From assembly GCA_030615745.1 (NCBI GenBank), contig JAUWYR010000007.1, forward strand, positions 1 to 64,000: a stretch of 64,000 bases of DNA, in the 5' to 3' direction. Below, piece after piece: positions 27,001-35,137 of this stretch. The position numbers and the translations under genes are program-made. This stretch comes from Candidatus Zixiibacteriota bacterium. GTDB lineage: Bacteria; Zixibacteria; MSB-5A5; SM23-73-2. Position 1 is the first letter of the stretch, and every line of letters starts with the position of its first letter. Below the pieces are notes generated by a model. It was not told the DNA's origin. It saw only the letters and a program-made list of their open reading frames with translations, and ran no database searches.

Positions 27001-27935
27001 CATTCGACAGAAGTGAATTCTCAGACGCGGTATATGATCCGATTTTTGCTGATAGTAAATTCGATACAGTGGCAGAAGTTTCTTCTCCTGACGAAACTCT
27101 CAGTTTTTACTGGGCAGCTGACCCTGCGGATATTGGAACCTGGACAGCTATTTTTACCGCGAAAGACAGTGAAGCCGACTCTTCCGATACCACTCTCATA
27201 TTTAAAGTGACTGACGATACTACTTTAGTGCCATTGCCACCCAACAAAGTATGGGTTGGAAGGGAAGGTGTTATTAAGCCGCCAAATGCATCCTTCAGGG
27301 TAGCTGTGGAAGCTTTTAACCTGGACACCTTGGAAAAAATAACTTTGCCATTTAAAATAAAAGGTGACGTCAGCTATTTGCTGGATACCTTAATGGCAGA
27401 TCCAGAATGTCGACTATACAGCGATTCAGTTTTAAGTCATCGAGAAACCGATCCAGATACCTTTCCACAGCCCCATCCTGAAACTATTAAGCTTGAGTTT
27501 ACCCAAGTATCAGGTCAATATGGTCTATCTCCAGGCTTTGGGAAACTCTTCTACTTAATATTCAAAAGTGATTTTGAGACTTCCTTTGAAATCGATACTA
27601 CAAGTCCAATCATATTCGAGCCTGAAGTCGGTGTTATTATAGATACCGCAGACTTTAAATCTCACCCTGTAATCGTAACTGAGTCTGAAACAACCTGGTA
27701 CTGCGGTGATGTTAATTGCGATAATTTGATAAATATTGGTGATGTTATCTATCTTGCAAATTACTTACTTAAAGGTGGACCTCCTCCTTGTCCGGTTATT
27801 CTGGCAGGAGATATCAACTGCGATGGGAAGGTCAATTTAAGTGACGTTATATACTTAGCTAACTATTTATTGAAAGGTGGACCCCCTCCTAAGGTATGTC
27901 ATGGCTGCGTTCCTAAGCCTGAGCCCCCCAGATGA
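24048..27935 (+). CDS. Large secreted protein with cohesin-like strands, GEVED-like domain and dockerin repeats
   Basis: 1295 residues. A signal peptide (residues 1-27, ending VKAQ) is followed by beta-sandwich units that open with similar strands: DTVIIAREGITSTTG (~36), DTLWIKRGAIKD (~188), DTLRINLRKG (~457) and NKVWVGREGVIKPPN (~1066). These resemble cohesin-type modules. Dockerin-like calcium motifs occur internally (GDITANSNVNNVDLF ~347, GDINGDSRTDLGDLF ~414). A GEVED-like region spans ~618-805 (DFGDAPDNTWGYDGG to YGETEDFPF). The C-terminus has two complete dockerin repeats, GDVNCDNLINIGDVIYLANY and GDINCDGKVNLSDVIYLANY, each ending LLKGGPPP, with Cys residues. The role is unknown; surface assembly or adhesion is inference. 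It is monocistronic with its own promoter and terminator. Confidence 0.82.
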   Translation: MRVAKVFVVALLVALVFCFFLTTKVKAQDPDPGAPDTVIIAREGITSTTGLSFQVPIEVHNDQFLTKMSFYLKIIQKNFARFDSFSFVDTRLYNDLILPLRYTSYIDTSENEPAWIEIILSVEEIEDTLAPDTGLIISLWFTGIDSGEFEIVEEESTVFISFQTLFYPLFISYPCSISYYPDPDSTDTLWIKRGAIKDTVGIYAKYPVPVTAFNDEILSGFHFPFVFSGTNLPAFNSVSFKGTDLKFDSDTIFWWDYDTSKVDGEGEDTAFLKIEIKNLNKDTLLISGDKNNLFSLWLNADTLDGNFSLYTDKILGFGDLLFIDTSAGFRPESYGYSCTTFTYKPGDITANSNVNNVDLFYLMVYLFLPPEESSSGEMIYDFSLLNRAKDQNLLKLAEISAENETTFSQILFRGDINGDSRTDLGDLFYFSRYFQVEESETLKYGWADPQEVLTSENDTLRINLRKGYAGQKVPILVEIYNKDSLSAIDIPLQIKIEDTSKIRCDSIIFTNPYDTLRFDWEWATWDEDYDKDTTNQDLLIVVSTLGNEDFPYLPANTPGHPDSFFILWCEIKNDLISDSSYIKPASLLPSHNLSFFDTGTGYSFIPVIDLSFVDTIYADFGDAPDNTWGYDGGFPTIFNSVNVDSGRQAPFHKTTIYEWLGGPEDTTTKEWNAKVGVMDEDSSNAEFYFYMTEKDSCLNGWFVIPISVANDTLDVIRYLNVLYDRNNDLEWNKNQSDAEWVVQNKIIKIEPGKTEKTILDSFYLNITLSDTIRWTRFTLTREPIKFGGDTLWDGSGPKGGWEYGETEDFPFTLLSENQVQSKEIFSIKVDSLTPVPDTGKYFTVTVANYGISVDSLSLTWAFLDTFICCTDSLEIELISGPDTLNFDLPRDSVEEFVYHAQFVPPANKRECRIYWKVSKNSGDGTKLVASTVGKLEESALPYFVFLNPSGDSISLRDTTISYYGGVIDLKFNVKDPDNDYPVTVTFDRSEFSDAVYDPIFADSKFDTVAEVSSPDETLSFYWAADPADIGTWTAIFTAKDSEADSSDTTLIFKVTDDTTLVPLPPNKVWVGREGVIKPPNASFRVAVEAFNLDTLEKITLPFKIKGDVSYLLDTLMADPECRLYSDSVLSHRETDPDTFPQPHPETIKLEFTQVSGQYGLSPGFGKLFYLIFKSDFETSFEIDTTSPIIFEPEVGVIIDTADFKSHPVIVTESETTWYCGDVNCDNLINIGDVIYLANYLLKGGPPPCPVILAGDINCDGKVNLSDVIYLANYLLKGGPPPKVCHGCVPKPEPPR

Positions 27936-27960
27936 TGTATACGTGGAGCAATGAACCAAA

Positions 27961-27995
27961 AGAGGAATGGAGTTTTTCTCCATTCCTCTTTTTTT
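27961..27995 (+). terminator. Terminator of the dockerin gene
   Basis: Perfect 12-bp stem AGAGGAATGGAG/CTCCATTCCTCT with a TTTTT loop, then a run of T, 25 bp after the stop codon. Confidence 0.9.
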
Positions 27996-28049
27996 AAGAA
28001 ATAATTTCACATCAGATAGTTTTAATCTACACCACTTTAACAATTTCAC

Positions 28050-28077
28050 TTGCCCTCCAAAAAATTTTGATTATAAT
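28050..28077 (+). promoter_or_regulatory. Promoter of rpmB
   Basis: TTGCCC at 28050-28055, 16-bp spacer, TATAAT at 28072-28077, about 48 bp before the ATG. Confidence 0.5.
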
Positions 28078-28124
28078 GGCTTTCGAGTTCGTATAATTGA
28101 AGTAAATCCGAGAAGGAGGATAAG

Positions 28125-28316
28125 ATGGCTAAAGTCTGTGAGATTTGCGGGAAAAAACCTTTTTTTGGACATAACATCTCCCATGCTCATAACCTTACAA
28201 AACGCAGGTGGTCCCCTAACTTGCAAAGAGTTAAAGTTATGATGAATGGGAAAAAAAGGACTATCTATGTGTGTACCTCTTGCCTTAAAGCTGGAAAAAT
28301 AGCGAAAGCAAGGTAA
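28125..28316 (+). CDS. rpmB: 50S ribosomal protein L28
   Basis: 63 residues. Ribosomal protein of the large subunit. It starts MAKVCEICGKKPFFGHNISH, followed by HNLTKRRWSPNLQ and YVCTSCLKAG. Both CxxC pairs are present, so this is the zinc-binding form. A strong AAGGAGG precedes the ATG and a terminator follows directly, so it is a single-gene unit. Confidence 0.95.
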   Translation: MAKVCEICGKKPFFGHNISHAHNLTKRRWSPNLQRVKVMMNGKKRTIYVCTSCLKAGKIAKAR

Positions 28317-28337
28317 ATCTTAATCTCTGATGAAGCT

Positions 28338-28365
28338 AAAAAACCATCCATTGGATGGTTTTTTT
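28338..28365 (+). terminator. Terminator of rpmB
   Basis: A-tract, palindrome AAACCATCCA-T-TGGATGGTTT and T-tract. It could end transcription in both directions. Confidence 0.85.
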
Positions 28366-28408
28366 GTTGCCTTTTCTATTGTGGTGTCTCTAACATTTCT
28401 TTGCACTA

Positions 28409-28474
28409 TCATTGCGAGGGACGAAGTCCCGAAGCAATCTCTTACCGAGATTCCTCGCAAAGCTGAGGAATGAC
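28409..28474. repeat. REP-like palindrome of the CATTGCGAGG type
   Basis: TCATTGCGAGGGACGAAGTC opens the element and GAGGAATGACA closes it. Inner hairpins GGGAC-GAA-GTCCC and CGAGATTCCTCGC-type pairings are visible. A further outer pair, GTGTCTC...GAGACAC, flanks it. A relative is at 51227-51313. Similar CATTGCGAG...GCAATGAC repeats are widespread in many bacterial genomes. Confidence 0.75.
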
Positions 28475-28607
28475 AGGAAAGTAAAGCTATTTGTGAGACA
28501 CTACACTATGAATCCTTGCTTAAGAAATTTATGAAGGATAGGTTTTGTATTGGTTCTTTGCATATGCGAAAAAGACCAAAGAAATTAAAAATAATTTTGA
28601 ATTTTTC

Positions 28608-28630
28608 ATCTCTTGATCGATACCGATTTT
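28608..28630. repeat. 23-bp repeat ATCTCTTGATCGATACCGATTTT, copy 1
   Basis: Identical to 45163-45185, which lies inside the rsmH coding sequence. Here it overlaps the last two bases of the radical SAM gene. Confidence 0.85.
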
Positions 28631-30278
28631 AAATTTTGAATTTACTCTCCCTCTCAGCTTTTTTAAACTCTTTAATCAAAAACCTTTTATCTATTCCGGT
28701 ATCAATTATATCCCAGGGGAAAAACAAAGAAAAATCCTTTTTTTCAAAAACGAAGAAATCGAAGTTGACTTTAGCCTTTTGCCATGCTTTGGTAAAATTC
28801 AATCCATCTACTACACGATAATATAAAGCATCCCCAACTCTTCTGTTACCTAAAGATAATATCCCCTGAAGCAAAGCTTCCCTAATGCTTTTTTTCTCAA
28901 AGAAAACATTAGAAAAAGATTTTGTTTTCTCAAAAATGGTTTTGAGCTTGAATTTAAGCTCAGATTCTTTATTCATATAAGTCCATTGAAAAGGTGTGTT
29001 TGCCTTTGGAATAAAGGGGTTAACTGATAGTGTGATCCTCCCTTTTTCAAAAATTTTGTGAATTTCTGTTATCAACTCAACAATAGCACCTATATCATTT
29101 TCATCCTCCCAGGGTAACCCAACAATAAAATAAAGTTTCAGTTTTTTTATCCCGGATTCTTTTGCGATCTCAACTGATTTTAAAACATCCTCTTTTGTTA
29201 TCTTTTTATTTATCACCTTCCACATCTTACAAGACCCAACCTCTGGAGCTATGGTTAAGCTTTTTAATCCAGATTTCAAAAGGATTTGTAAAAGGGGTTG
29301 GCTCACTTTATCCACACGGAAAGAGGATATTTGAATTTGAAACCCTTTAAGATAAATCGTAGAGCAAAGCCTTTCTAACTCAGGAAAGTCTGAAACTAAA
29401 GAGCCGACCAATCCTATCCTTTTTGAATCTTTTGCGAAAAAATCTACCTGGTCTAAGATATTCTCTTTGGTGTGAAATCTTGTGGGTCTGTATAAATATC
29501 CAGCAGCGCAGAATCTACACCCTCTGGAACATCCTCTTCCCACCTCAACTAAGAAAGAGTCTTTAAAATGGGAAAAATGAGTGATTATCGGAGAGAAAGT
29601 CTGAATCGAAAAAAGATCGACCTTTCTTTTTTTCACCACTTTCGGAATACCCTGTTTTGCCTTGATATCAGTTACCCATCCGCATCCATTATAATATGGC
29701 TTGTAGAATCGTGGCACATAAATTCCAGAGATTTGCGAGAAATTAAAAAGCATCTTTTCTTTTGAAAGCTTTTCTTTTGAAAATTCAAGGTATTTCTGGA
29801 CAAACTCCAAGATTACATCCTCTGACTCGCCGATAAAAAGGCAGTCGAAAAAAGAAGCCATAGTCTCAGGATTTAAAGATACAGCTATACCTCCAGCAAT
29901 CACCAAAGGATAATTTTTGCCCCTTTGTTCGTATTTTAAAGGAATCCCGGAAAGTTTTAGAATTTTCAAAATGTTCAAATAATCAAGCTCATAGGCAACA
30001 GAAAAGGCAATTATTGAGAAATGGTTTAAAGGAAGATTTGACTCCAGAGTTTTCACTTTTTCAGAGGGTGAGTAGTCGAAAAAGAAAAACCTCTCACAGA
30101 AGACCTCATCTATTTGATTCAAAAGCTTATAGATTGTCAGAAAACCGAGATTCGACATCCCGAGCTCATAAGTATTAGGAAAGCCTAATGCTATTTTTAG
30201 TTTATATCTTTTCTTAAAAAAAGTCCCTTTTTCAGAGGAGAGAAGTCTTTTTCTTTGGGGAAGAAATTTTTTTCGCAT
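28629..30278 (-). CDS. B12-binding-domain radical SAM protein (TIGR03960-like)
   Basis: 549 residues. The N-terminal part carries KIALGFPNTYELGMSNLGF, the hallmark of the TIGR03960-type family, and a cobalamin-binding-like region. The radical SAM centre is GRGCSRGCRFCAAGYLYRP with the CxxxCxxC cysteines for the 4Fe-4S cluster. It is shorter than many relatives, which continue into a DUF2344 domain; here it ends at ~549. The function of the family is unknown; tRNA or protein modification is only a guess. It is next to the ftsZ end of the dcw cluster but separated by a 355-bp gap containing a palindrome, so it is probably a separate unit. Confidence 0.85.
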   Translation of the reverse strand: MRKKFLPQRKRLLSSEKGTFFKKRYKLKIALGFPNTYELGMSNLGFLTIYKLLNQIDEVFCERFFFFDYSPSEKVKTLESNLPLNHFSIIAFSVAYELDYLNILKILKLSGIPLKYEQRGKNYPLVIAGGIAVSLNPETMASFFDCLFIGESEDVILEFVQKYLEFSKEKLSKEKMLFNFSQISGIYVPRFYKPYYNGCGWVTDIKAKQGIPKVVKKRKVDLFSIQTFSPIITHFSHFKDSFLVEVGRGCSRGCRFCAAGYLYRPTRFHTKENILDQVDFFAKDSKRIGLVGSLVSDFPELERLCSTIYLKGFQIQISSFRVDKVSQPLLQILLKSGLKSLTIAPEVGSCKMWKVINKKITKEDVLKSVEIAKESGIKKLKLYFIVGLPWEDENDIGAIVELITEIHKIFEKGRITLSVNPFIPKANTPFQWTYMNKESELKFKLKTIFEKTKSFSNVFFEKKSIREALLQGILSLGNRRVGDALYYRVVDGLNFTKAWQKAKVNFDFFVFEKKDFSLFFPWDIIDTGIDKRFLIKEFKKAERESKFKI

Positions 30279-30466
30279 AGCTATTTAGAGTAGGTCGAGA
30301 TTCTAATCTCGACTTTTAACACTTATTTGAAATTTATCAAAAAGAAAAATTTTTGTCAATAAGGACTTTCAGAAGTAGACATAAGTTCTTTTGTGAACTT
30401 CTTTGCTAATTTTAAAAAATGTGATGACCAAACAAAACAAAACCAAAAGAGGAAAAAAGTTATGTT

Positions 30467-30520
30467 GTGTCAGGACCTCTCCGCCAAAGGCGGATCCACC
30501 TTCGGTGGAAGTCCTGACAC
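30467..30520. repeat. 54-bp cloverleaf palindrome downstream of ftsZ
   Basis: The outer stem GTGTCAGGAC/GTCCTGACAC encloses two perfect hairpins, TCCGCC-AAA-GGCGGA and TCCACC-TTC-GGTGGA. T-tracts flank it in both directions, so it may also end ftsZ transcription. The rest of the gap 30279-30633 has nothing recognisable except the motif at 30536-30550. Confidence 0.9.
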
Positions 30521-30535
30521 CTTTTTTAAGCGTCA

Positions 30536-30550
30536 GCCTGCCCGGCCAGG
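30536..30550 (-). repeat. GC-rich 15-bp dispersed motif, copy 3 (inverted)
   Basis: GCCTGCCCGGCCAGG, exact reverse complement of 205-219, 15 bp from the cloverleaf palindrome. Confidence 0.75.
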
Positions 30551-30633
30551 GGAGAAAAGCTTTTGACTCAACTATTTAAAAAACTCTGATGGTCAAAAAA
30601 TCTTTTAACCTGTTCTTAAAACTTTTTAAAAAA

Positions 30634-31791
30634 TTACTCCTCAGCTTTCTTTCTAATAAAAGTCGGAATCTCCAGGTCATCCGGGGTAAAAGAATGAACA
30701 TTTTTTTTCTGAATGGTCTCCTTCTGGTTGTTCTGCCCCTTACCGGAAAAAGTGTGACTTTCCAGAGTGAGCTTGCGCGAGGAGAAAAGGTCTCCAAACT
30801 TTTCCTCCTGTTCGGGTTTGTTTGACCGACCTCTGTTCCCAAAACCTGTTGCAATAACTGTTACCCTTATTTCGTCTTTTATCTGATGGTCAATAACCGC
30901 ACCAAAGATAATATTTGCATCTGTGCCCACAGCATCCACAATCACCCCAGCAGCCTCATTTACCTCGTGCAGGGTTAGACCAGCACCTCCGGTGATATTA
31001 ATTAGAACTCCTTTTGCTCCAGATATGGAGAGGTCCTCTAAAAGCGGGCTTTCGATAGCTTTATGAGCAGCCTCAACTGCCCGGTTCTCTCCGTTACTAT
31101 ACCCTGTTCCAAAAAGCGCATCCCCCATCTCAGCCATGACCGCCTTTACATCTGCGAAATCCAAGTTGATCAATCCAGGAACCGTGATCAGATCAGATAT
31201 TCCTTTTGTTGCCTGGAGAAGAACATCGTCTGCCAGCTTAAATGCATCGGTCAACTTTGTCTCCTTGGTAACCACGTTTAAGAGCCTTTGATTGGGAATG
31301 ACAATGAGTGTATCAACTTTGTCTTTCAACTCATCTAATCCAGCCAGTGCCTTAGACATCCTCTTTTTTCCCTCGAAATCGAATGGTTTGGTTATCACTG
31401 CAATTGTGAGTGCTCCTTGTTCTTTGGCTGTCTCTGCAATAATCGGGGCAGCCCCTGTTCCAGTTCCACCTCCCATGCCACATGTGATAAAGACCATATC
31501 CGCTCCAACCAGACTCTCTGCTACCAAATCCCTATCCTCTTCAATTGCTCTCCTACCCAATACCGGGTCCGACCCAGCGCCCAATCCCTTGGTGATTCTA
31601 CTCCCTATCTGGATTCTTTGAGAAGCCCTGCAGGCATCAAGAGCCTGAGCATCGGTGTTGATCGATACAAAATCAACGCCAGAAAGACTAGCATCAATCA
31701 TTCGATTAATAGCATTTCCTCCAGCTCCTCCTACTCCAATAACTTTCATTTTGGCATAGTTTTGCTTCTCGACCTCTAAATCGAACAACAT
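30634..31791 (-). CDS. ftsZ: Cell division protein FtsZ
   Basis: 385 residues. Tubulin-like GTPase that forms the Z ring. The N-terminal GTPase shows KVIGVGGAGGNAINRMI, the signature GGGTGTGAAP and NLDFADVKAVM. The C-terminus ends in DDLEIPTFIRKK, the conserved tail peptide (D.PTFIR) that binds FtsA. Spacer residues ~320-365 are polar. GGGAGG lies just upstream of the ATG. Last gene of the dcw cluster, 15 bp after ftsA. A palindrome at 30467-30520 probably closes the operon. Confidence 0.97.
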   Translation of the reverse strand: MLFDLEVEKQNYAKMKVIGVGGAGGNAINRMIDASLSGVDFVSINTDAQALDACRASQRIQIGSRITKGLGAGSDPVLGRRAIEEDRDLVAESLVGADMVFITCGMGGGTGTGAAPIIAETAKEQGALTIAVITKPFDFEGKKRMSKALAGLDELKDKVDTLIVIPNQRLLNVVTKETKLTDAFKLADDVLLQATKGISDLITVPGLINLDFADVKAVMAEMGDALFGTGYSNGENRAVEAAHKAIESPLLEDLSISGAKGVLINITGGAGLTLHEVNEAAGVIVDAVGTDANIIFGAVIDHQIKDEIRVTVIATGFGNRGRSNKPEQEEKFGDLFSSRKLTLESHTFSGKGQNNQKETIQKKNVHSFTPDDLEIPTFIRKKAEE

Positions 31792-31806
31792 AAATCCTCC
31801 CTCTTT

Positions 31807-33033
31807 TTAAAAGTATTCACTAAAACAACTTTTTAAATATTTAAAGATTTTTTTAAACTTCCCTCCTTCTTTTTGATTTAACTCTTTTTTATGCTTTTGC
31901 CCATAAAGGATTAAACCAACACCGGTGGAGTGTATGGGTGAGGAGGCTTGCTCTGTAAGTCCAGTTATCCCCTTTGGCCTTCCCACTCTGGCAGGCATAT
32001 CAAAGACTTTCTCAGCAAGCTCCACCACCCCCTCCATCAAAGAACCCCCTCCGGTCAGAACAACTCCACTGGTTAAATCTTCAAAACACTCTCCCCTTTT
32101 AACTTCCCTTAAACAGAACTCAAGGATCTCCTCCACCCGGGGCTCGATGATCGAGGCTAAAACAGACCTTGAAAGCTCACGAGGCTCTCGCCCTCCAACC
32201 CCTGGAACTTCTATCATCTCATCCGCATCCACCGATCGAACAAAAGCACAACCATAGTTCTTCTTAAGCTCCTCAGCATAATCTGTTGGTGTCTTAAGCC
32301 CAAAGGCTATGTCATTTGTAACATTCTTCCCACCTAATCCGATAACCGCAGTGTGCCTTATGCTTCCCTCATAAAAAATTGCGATATCAGTTGTCCCCCC
32401 TCCGAGGTCTATCAAGACTACTCCCAATTCTCCCTCCTCAGGATAGAGAAGTGCATAACTGGAGGCTAATGACTCCAACACTAACTCTTTTATCTCCAGC
32501 CCTGCTCTTCTAACTGATTTATAGATATTTTGGGCAGAGGTAACTGCCCCGGTTACGATATGCACCTCAGCCTCAAGCCTTACCCCGGACATACCAACCG
32601 GATCTTTGATCCCGGATTGATCATCTACACAAAACTCTTGAGGCAAAACATGGATGATCTCTCGATCCTGAGGAATAGCTAAAGCCTTGGCTGCCTCAAT
32701 AACCTTTTCCACATCAAAAGAATTTATCTCATCTTCTGCTTTTGAGAGCGCTATCACACCGCGTGAGTTTATGCTTTTTATATGGTCTCCAGCAATTCCA
32801 CAGAAAACAGAATCAATTTTTGTTCCGGACATAAGCTCCGCATCCTCTACTGCCTTGATGACGGAATTGGTGGTCTTCTCCAGATTCACCACCACACCTT
32901 TTCTAAGACCTTCTGAGGGGTGGATGCCAATACCTGAGATCTTTGGTGGCTGACCACTCTCAATTTCTGCTACCAAACAAGCGATCTTTGTTGTCCCTAT
33001 GTCGAGTCCTGCTAAAACTTCGCGAGCAGGCAT
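31807..33033 (-). CDS. ftsA: Cell division protein FtsA
   Basis: 408 residues. Actin-like ATPase that tethers FtsZ to the membrane. Phosphate-binding LDIGTTKIACLVAE at the N-terminus, LIDLGGGTTDIAIF in the middle and VVLTGGGSLMEGV near the C-terminus. The C-terminal KKIFKYLKSCF is a plausible amphipathic membrane helix. 2 bp after ftsQ and 15 bp before ftsZ. Confidence 0.96.
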   Translation of the reverse strand: MPAREVLAGLDIGTTKIACLVAEIESGQPPKISGIGIHPSEGLRKGVVVNLEKTTNSVIKAVEDAELMSGTKIDSVFCGIAGDHIKSINSRGVIALSKAEDEINSFDVEKVIEAAKALAIPQDREIIHVLPQEFCVDDQSGIKDPVGMSGVRLEAEVHIVTGAVTSAQNIYKSVRRAGLEIKELVLESLASSYALLYPEEGELGVVLIDLGGGTTDIAIFYEGSIRHTAVIGLGGKNVTNDIAFGLKTPTDYAEELKKNYGCAFVRSVDADEMIEVPGVGGREPRELSRSVLASIIEPRVEEILEFCLREVKRGECFEDLTSGVVLTGGGSLMEGVVELAEKVFDMPARVGRPKGITGLTEQASSPIHSTGVGLILYGQKHKKELNQKEGGKFKKIFKYLKSCFSEYF

Positions 33034-33035
33034 TC

Positions 33036-33746
33036 TTATCCCTCTTTCACCTTTTTAACTAAAGCTTGGTCTTTAAATCTAAGATCAATAGTCTTAACAT
33101 CTTTCAAATTTTCTAAAGCTAATATAGATTTCAGCCTTTTAATTTTTATTGGATAATCACCTGTTCCGAGCATCACCTTCACACCATAAGGAAAAAGATA
33201 TAAAACCGGATTATCCAAATCCCTTAAATTTATCTCAGAAATCATTGAGAAAAAAGTAGAATCAACCTCTTTTATAGCATGATAAATGTCTGTAGAAAGA
33301 TTTGTTTTTTGGGTGTTTATTTGACGATAAAAGTTAAAAGATGAAAGCCCTAATCCAGTTATTATAGGATACCTGTAACTTTCATCTTTTGCAAAAAGAG
33401 GTATTATCTCCCTTTTCTCAGTAAAGCCATAGATATTATCGAGATTAACAAGAAAAACAGGTTTTTTCCTAAAAACGTATACCATAAGTTCGGAAGGCAA
33501 CCTTTTTTCGATCTTGACCTCTTTTATCTTTGGATCACCTCTTATCATCTTTTCAATATCTTTCAAAGGAATTTTGAAGATGTTTTCTCCCATAAAAAAT
33601 GTAAATAATTTGTTCAAATCATTTGTATCTTTATAAAAGTCTCCTTTCAAAACTATCGATTTAAGTTCAAATAAAGGGGAATTAGTCAAAAATAGATATC
33701 CACCAATAAATAGAAGGGAAGTCCAGACTAAAAAATTCGCTTTCAT
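33036..33746 (-). CDS. ftsQ: Cell division protein FtsQ/DivIB
   Basis: 236 residues. Bitopic divisome protein. A short cytoplasmic start, one membrane segment (residues ~5-22), then a POTRA domain (FELKSIVLKGDF, GENIFKIPLKDIEKMI) with KIEKRLPSELMVYVFRKKP. It overlaps murC by 4 bp. Sequence conservation is low as usual; position and POTRA decide. Confidence 0.88.
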   Translation of the reverse strand: MKANFLVWTSLLFIGGYLFLTNSPLFELKSIVLKGDFYKDTNDLNKLFTFFMGENIFKIPLKDIEKMIRGDPKIKEVKIEKRLPSELMVYVFRKKPVFLVNLDNIYGFTEKREIIPLFAKDESYRYPIITGLGLSSFNFYRQINTQKTNLSTDIYHAIKEVDSTFFSMISEINLRDLDNPVLYLFPYGVKVMLGTGDYPIKIKRLKSILALENLKDVKTIDLRFKDQALVKKVKEG

Positions 33747-35137
33747 TTTTTACCCCTGTAATTTTTAAGAAACTCCTCCCCTATTTTGTATATATCTCCT
33801 GCGCCCAAGGTTAAAAGCATATCCCCATCTTTTATTAGGTCTAAAAGAAAGGGAACTAATTTTTCTTTTTTCTCGATATAAAAAACCTCCTTATGACCAT
33901 AATCTTTCGCAGATTTAGCAATAAGTTCTCCGGTTACCCCAGGAATTGGGACTTCTCTTGCTGGATATACATCGGTGACCACCAAAACATCAGCATTGAA
34001 AAATGACCTGCCAAACTCCTTGTAGAAATCTTTAGTTCTCGAATAGAGATGGGGTTGAAACAAAGCTACGACCCTTTTTCCCCATCCATCTTTAGCCGCT
34101 TTAAGTGTAGCTAAGATCTCAGTAGGATGGTGAGCATAATCATCCACAATTATTGTTTTTCCGATTCTCCCTTTGATCTCAAATCTTCTGCAAACCCCGG
34201 AGAAATTTGTTAAAGCTTTAGAGACCTTCTCCCACGAAATATCCAGCTCCAATCCTACACCTAAGGATGCAAGTGAGTTTTTAACATTATGAACTCCTGG
34301 CACCTGGAGTGTTATCTTTCCTAATTTTTTATCACGGTAGTAAACAGAAAAAGAGCTTTTATTTTCAGAAAAACTCAAATCCTTTGCATAGATATCTGCT
34401 TGAGGTAAAAGCCCATATGAAAGGATTGGTCTTTCAATTTGCGGTAAAAGGTCTTGGAGGGATCCCTCATCCAGACAGATGACAACTGAGCCATAGAATG
34501 GAACTTTGTTAATGAACTCGAGGAATGCTTTTTTAATCTCTGAGAATTCCTTGTAATAATCTAAGTGTTCAGCCTCTAAGGTAGTCACCACAGCAATTGT
34601 GGGTGTGAGTTTTAAAAAAGAGCGATCGAACTCATCCGCCTCTGCAACTAAATATTCGCCCTGGCCTAATTTGGCACTGCTTTTTAAATTCACCACCCTT
34701 CCTCCTACAATCACAGTAGGGTCCAATCCACCCTCAGTTAAAATCTCACCTATCATCGAAGTTGTGGTTGTCTTTCCATGGGTCCCAGCGACTCCAATTC
34801 CAAACTTCATCCTCATCAGCTCGCCAAGCATCTCTGCCCTTCTTATCACCGGGATTTTTCCTTCTTTAGCGAATTTTATCTCAGGGTTATCATCCCTTAT
34901 AGCTGAGGAGATCACCACAACATCCGCATCACCCACATTCTCAGGTTTATGCTCATAAAATATCTTGATTCCAAGTTCTTCTAATCTTTTAGTGACAAAA
35001 GTGAGCTTTATATCAGACCCGGTGATTTTATATCCTGAGTTCAACAACACCTCAGCTATTCCGCACATCCCGGTTCCACCTATTCCCACCAGATGAAGCT
35101 TTTTTATTTTCCTGAGCTTGATCATATGCTTATGCAT
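33743..35137 (-). CDS. murC: UDP-N-acetylmuramate--L-alanine ligase
   Basis: 464 residues. It adds L-Ala to UDP-MurNAc with ATP. Motifs: HLVGIGGTGMCGIAEVL, the ATP loop GVAGTHGKTTTTSMIGE, EADEFDRSFL and VDDYAHHPTEI. It overlaps murG by 8 bp. The start at ATG 35137 has no clear ribosome binding site; the in-frame ATG at 35125 is an alternative. murB, often next to murC, is absent. Confidence 0.96.
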   Translation of the reverse strand: MHKHMIKLRKIKKLHLVGIGGTGMCGIAEVLLNSGYKITGSDIKLTFVTKRLEELGIKIFYEHKPENVGDADVVVISSAIRDDNPEIKFAKEGKIPVIRRAEMLGELMRMKFGIGVAGTHGKTTTTSMIGEILTEGGLDPTVIVGGRVVNLKSSAKLGQGEYLVAEADEFDRSFLKLTPTIAVVTTLEAEHLDYYKEFSEIKKAFLEFINKVPFYGSVVICLDEGSLQDLLPQIERPILSYGLLPQADIYAKDLSFSENKSSFSVYYRDKKLGKITLQVPGVHNVKNSLASLGVGLELDISWEKVSKALTNFSGVCRRFEIKGRIGKTIIVDDYAHHPTEILATLKAAKDGWGKRVVALFQPHLYSRTKDFYKEFGRSFFNADVLVVTDVYPAREVPIPGVTGELIAKSAKDYGHKEVFYIEKKEKLVPFLLDLIKDGDMLLTLGAGDIYKIGEEFLKNYRGKK

